From Lysobacter sp. CFH 32150 (GTDB taxonomy: Bacteria; Pseudomonadota; Gammaproteobacteria; Xanthomonadales; Xanthomonadaceae), in contig NZ_JALDWJ010000001.1 of NCBI RefSeq assembly GCF_022758295.1, positions 310,001 through 374,000 on the forward strand: a stretch of 64,000 nt of DNA, read 5' to 3'. A program made the position numbers and the translations under genes. The notes under the pieces were generated by a model that had not been told where the DNA came from, ran no database searches, and saw nothing but the letters and a program-made list of their open reading frames with translations. Below are positions 63,968 through 64,000 of this stretch, piece after piece. Within the stretch, counting starts at the first letter, position 1; the number at the start of each line of letters is the position of its first letter.

Positions 63968-64000
63968 CTACGAGCCAGGAAGCGGCTTACTTGTTTCTGA
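63968..64000 (-). CDS. Possible C-terminal end of a gene entering from the right
   Basis: Ten codons (SETSKPLPGS) followed by TAG at 63968-63970, immediately before the strong hairpin. Only the last residues are visible, so product and even reality cannot be judged. The hairpin placement is the only support. Confidence 0.3.
   Translation of the reverse strand, partial: SETSKPLPGS

Overview
The window is a GC-rich chromosomal segment from a gammaproteobacterium, most likely of the Lysobacterales (Xanthomonadales; Rhodanobacteraceae or Lysobacteraceae-like). The assignment rests on the gene mix (exported Tat and lipoproteins, HAF-repeat protein, BlaI/M56 pair, FlgO-like TPR protein, isoamylase, REP element of the GTAGGAGCGGCTT type) and is an inference. 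There are about 60 protein genes and no tRNA, rRNA, CRISPR array or recognisable IS element. Most genes are short, independent units coding for membrane, exported or small-molecule enzymes.

Region by region. 1-4.8 kb: a HAF-repeat exported protein cut by the left edge, a lipoprotein, a Raf-kinase-inhibitor-like lipoprotein, a Tat-exported class V aminotransferase and an HD hydrolase. 4.8-7.8 kb: a probable split borosin RiPP operon (leftward) made of a backbone N-methyltransferase closely resembling OphMA, a short precursor whose GTG start has a strong Shine-Dalgarno, and a TPR-GGDEF diguanylate cyclase 31 bp downstream. 7.9-11.6 kb: a LytS/LytTR two-component system with a small lipoprotein, and a MASE2-GGDEF cyclase. 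11.8-29.8 kb: housekeeping and accessory genes, including an overlapping methyltransferase/YkgJ pair, a BlaI/M56-peptidase pair with a coiled-coil periplasmic tail, a frameshifted GAF pseudogene, VOC proteins, a DHA2 efflux pump, an RMD1-like protein with a hairpin over its ribosome site, a Tat-exported threonine-aldolase-like enzyme, a RIO kinase and an RluF-like pseudouridine synthase.

30.4-39.6 kb: a seven-gene, fully overlapping chemosensory operon (CheW, CheR-TPR, CheW, MCP, CheA-REC, CheB, triple-REC histidine kinase). Its order resembles Wsp-type alternative-function systems, but a hybrid kinase takes the place of the WspR cyclase. The block lies between two diverged copies of a roughly 160 bp junction that contains the 3' end of the pseudouridine synthase gene and the 3' end of a YCII gene, so it looks like an insertion into what was once a convergent gene pair.

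39.8-64 kb: a YCII protein, an exported Calx-beta protein, a secreted endonuclease I with an N-terminal lamin-tail-like region, prolyl aminopeptidase, further alpha/beta hydrolases, two tandem DUF418 membrane proteins, a GH18 chitinase-like enzyme, a serine beta-lactamase-fold hydrolase, GST, an XRE/MmyB regulator divergent from a Tat-exported dehalogenase-like hydrolase, MAPEG, a FlgO-TPR protein, a cupin, an SRPBCC protein and a secreted isoamylase.

The strongest candidates for new biology are the split borosin operon with its linked diguanylate cyclase and the duplication-flanked chemosensory island. All family calls come from reading translated motifs, not from database searches.
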